Shown one piece after another: positions 4,072 through 6,226 of a stretch of 6,226 bases of DNA; positions within the stretch are counted from its first letter, which is position 1, and every line of letters starts with the position of its first letter. The notes beneath the pieces are model-generated. The model was not told the origin of the DNA and searched no databases. It worked only from the letters and a program-made list of their open reading frames with translations. Source of the stretch: Acidobacteriota bacterium (lineage in GTDB: Bacteria; Acidobacteriota; Terriglobia; Bryobacterales; Bryobacteraceae). The translations under genes were made by a program, and so were the position numbers. The stretch is taken from the NCBI GenBank assembly GCA_016871135.1, contig VFZQ01000344.1, positions 1 to 6,226 of the forward strand. Direction: 5' to 3'.

Positions 4072-6226
4072 AAGTAGAACCGAGAGCCGATCTGCATGCG
4101 CCGCGACGAACTCGCGATCGACCCGCCGATGCGACCGAATAACGGCGAAGTAAACGTCGCAGTTGGCGCGGCGAAGGTCGGCGTATTGGTAAAGTTGGTC
4201 GCGTCGAGGCGCAGTTCCAGGTTGTACCGCTCGGTCAACTTGATGTGCTTGGCGAGATTTGCGCTCAGGTTAAACGACCTCGCCGTTTCGAAAAAGTTGC
4301 GGGCGGTATTGCCGATTGCGCCGGGCTCCGGAATTGAGAACTTCGCGCGCTGAGCCGCGTCGAATTGGAACATGAAGCCCAGCGCTTCATCGTGGAGGGC
4401 GCGCCCGTCCTTGCGTGTGCAGCCGACGCAATCCGCCAGCGACTGCACCACGTTCGACGACGTGTTCGAACCGCTGTAGACGGTGAACGGCCGGCCGGAG
4501 GTCAGCGACATGATTCCGCTGACGCGCCATCCGCCAGCGATTTTGTCGAACACGCCGCCGAGCGAATTCCCGAAGCGCTGGCCTTTGCCGAAGGGAAGGT
4601 CATAAACGACGGTCGACTTGAACTGGTGTGTGCGGTCGAAATCGCTGCGGCCGTAGTTGAGCTTGCGGTTGTTATTGCTGAACGGGGTCGACGAAGCGCT
4701 GGTTGCGTTGGCAGTGGCGACGACGGTGAAGTTCGGGTCGAAGCTGCGGTTGTCGAGCGACTTCGAGAACGTGTAGTTCACGTTGGCGAAAAGGTTCGAC
4801 GAGAAGCGGCGCTCGACGAGCAGCTCCAAGCCGTGGTAGGTCGAGAAGTCGTTGGAGTCGATCACGTTCACCGACGTGTACTGCGGGTAGGGCCAGAAGT
4901 AGTAAGGGCCGGCGCCGGAGAGATCGGTGACGGAGCGGCCGCCCTGCAGGCGCGAGGCGAAGTTCGCCGCGAGGCCGCCGACGTTGTTGGTGTTCAGGTC
5001 GTTCAGGAACAGCCGGCGGATCATGCGAGACGCCGTTTCTCCCGCGTTGATGCGAGTGTCGGCGCTCAGTACACGGTTGAGCGTGGCCGATTCGCCGCCC
5101 GCTTTAACCTCGTTGAATCCCTGGAGAAAACCGTTCGTGTAGATTTCGGACTGATTGGCGTTATAGGCGCCTAGCAGTCCGTAGCCGCGACGGCCGAAGT
5201 AGCTGACGTCGACGATCACGCCCTTCTTCACTTCACGCTGCAAAGACAGCGACCACTGATTCGTCGTCGCTGTGCGTAGATTCGGATCGACGACGGTTTG
5301 CGTGTTGTTGGAAAACGCGGCGGGCCGTGATAACGCCGACGGGGAAATTGAAGGCGGCGTGATTGGCTGCAATCCCGCGAGACGGCCGCCGGACTGTCCG
5401 TAGGTCTGATCGGTGACGCCGAAGGTTTCGCCGGGCAGGATGGGGAAAAGAGAAGAGGCGAACAAGAACGTCGGCAGACGATCGTAGGCGATGCGGTAGT
5501 TGGCGCGGATGGAAGTCTTGCCGGTGCCGAACGGATCCCAGGCGAAGCCGACGGACGGACCCCAGTTGTTCAGGTCGTTGTCGTACATCGCGCCTTGCTC
5601 CCAGTTGGCCGTTTGCGTTGGCGCGGCGCCGAGCACGAGCGGTTGGTTGGGGCGGCGGATGCGGTTGTCCGGATTCGAGGCCGCCAGCTTGGCTTCCCAA
5701 CGCAGGCCGAGATCGATGGTGAGATTCTTGCGGATCTTCCACGAGTCCTGAATGTAGAGATCGTATTCGGGATAGTCGGTGACGAAGGCGAATCGGCCAG
5801 GGACGAACTTCGAACCATCGGACACGAAACCGACCGAGCGCTGACCGACGCGGCCAAGCAGGAAGTTGATGTGGCCTTGCAGCGGGGCGCGGTCGAATGC
5901 GGTATTCACGTCGGCGGGTATGCCAAATGTTGCGGGGTCCACGGGGTTGATGGCGGTGGAAAAGTTGACTGAAGGGTTGGCGTTGAGTCCGGCGACGGTG
6001 CCCCGGTCGTCGACCTGCCGCTGCAAGCGAAAGTTCATGCCGAACTTGAGAGAGTGTTTGCCTTTGAACCACGACATGTTGTCGACAATTTGCGCGGTGC
6101 GCACTTTCCGGTTATTGCCGAAGGAGCGGTCGGTCAAGACCGTAATCGGCGCGCCGGTAAGGGAGTACTCCGTGAGCGACGACAACGGCTGATCGAAGAT
6201 GAATCCGAACTTGTTGAAACCGATTA
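4068..6226 (-). CDS. Oar-like TonB-dependent receptor, N-terminus cut by window edge
   Basis: The C-terminal 718 residues are present; the frame stays open to the right edge ('IGFNKFGFIFDQP...'), so the signal peptide, carboxypeptidase-regulatory-like domain and most or all of the plug lie outside. Typical members of this type are roughly 1,000-1,200 aa. The visible part is the outer-membrane beta barrel, with hallmark strands: 'KHSLKFGMNFRLQRQ', 'YDLYIQDSWKIRKNLTIDLG', 'NNWGPSVGFAWDPFGTGKTS', 'NQWSLSLQREVKKGVIVDVS', 'YHGLELLVERRFSSNLFANV', 'NYTFSKSLDN', 'FDRTHQFKSTVVYDLPFGKG' and 'GGWRVSGIMSLTSGRPFTVY'. It ends in Phe ('GSRFYF'), as expected for BamA-dependent barrel insertion. Such proteins import ligands such as oligosaccharides with TonB energy; the ligand is unknown. 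A CxxC pair (codons at 4419-4430) sits in a likely extracellular loop. TTG at 6185 is internal, not the start. Its TAA overlaps the stop of the convergent plus-strand gene. Confidence 0.93.
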   Translation of the reverse strand, partial: IGFNKFGFIFDQPLSSLTEYSLTGAPITVLTDRSFGNNRKVRTAQIVDNMSWFKGKHSLKFGMNFRLQRQVDDRGTVAGLNANPSVNFSTAINPVDPATFGIPADVNTAFDRAPLQGHINFLLGRVGQRSVGFVSDGSKFVPGRFAFVTDYPEYDLYIQDSWKIRKNLTIDLGLRWEAKLAASNPDNRIRRPNQPLVLGAAPTQTANWEQGAMYDNDLNNWGPSVGFAWDPFGTGKTSIRANYRIAYDRLPTFLFASSLFPILPGETFGVTDQTYGQSGGRLAGLQPITPPSISPSALSRPAAFSNNTQTVVDPNLRTATTNQWSLSLQREVKKGVIVDVSYFGRRGYGLLGAYNANQSEIYTNGFLQGFNEVKAGGESATLNRVLSADTRINAGETASRMIRRLFLNDLNTNNVGGLAANFASRLQGGRSVTDLSGAGPYYFWPYPQYTSVNVIDSNDFSTYHGLELLVERRFSSNLFANVNYTFSKSLDNRSFDPNFTVVATANATSASSTPFSNNNRKLNYGRSDFDRTHQFKSTVVYDLPFGKGQRFGNSLGGVFDKIAGGWRVSGIMSLTSGRPFTVYSGSNTSSNVVQSLADCVGCTRKDGRALHDEALGFMFQFDAAQRAKFSIPEPGAIGNTARNFFETARSFNLSANLAKHIKLTERYNLELRLDATNFTNTPTFAAPTATFTSPLFGRIGGSIASSSRRMQIGSRFYF

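Noticed and set aside
4365..5174. Plus-strand open frame of 269 codons opposite the receptor gene
   Set aside because: It is antisense to clear TonB-receptor barrel strands and has biased Val/Glu/Arg composition without motifs.
4068..6226. Possibility that the receptor gene starts at TTG 6185
   Set aside because: The frame is open and receptor-like to the window edge, and the plug and signal peptide are missing, so this TTG is an internal leucine codon.

Overview
The window looks like chromosomal DNA from a high-GC member of the Acidobacteriota, probably the Bryobacterales/Solibacter group. Two things suggest this: a large Oar-like TonB-dependent receptor, a type heavily expanded in that phylum, and an exported protein with an 'LPNYTCLETIER' motif that I associate with acidobacterial genomes. 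The lineage is inferred from protein style, not from a marker gene.

Layout from left to right. (1) Positions 1-462, minus strand: the N-terminal 154 residues of a secreted DNA/RNA non-specific endonuclease with a clear DRGH active-site motif, cut by the left edge. (2) Positions 463-580: a 118-bp AT-rich gap holding a candidate terminator for the next gene and a palindrome just upstream of the nuclease start. (3) Positions 581-2934, minus strand: a two-gene operon. An exported protein of unknown function (408 aa) is translated first. Its stop overlaps the GTG start of a cytoplasmic GH88 unsaturated glucuronyl hydrolase by 4 bp. (4) Positions 2968-4071, plus strand: a small CDGSH iron-sulfur protein, then a homocysteine S-methyltransferase-like TIM-barrel protein that has lost all three zinc-binding cysteines and the usual N-terminal DGG/DGA strand. 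(5) Positions 4068-6226, minus strand: the C-terminal 718 residues of an Oar-like TonB-dependent receptor, whose start lies beyond the right edge.

The packing is very tight. The two divergent transcription units around 2950 have start codons only 33 bp apart. The two convergent genes at 4068-4071 share one TTAA as both stop codons. The receptor could bring oligosaccharides through the outer membrane, and the GH88 enzyme would then split unsaturated uronic disaccharides, but the two are not in one operon and this link is inference. The most unusual gene is the cysteine-less methyltransferase homologue. I see no CRISPR array, insertion sequence, tRNA, rRNA or phage signal.
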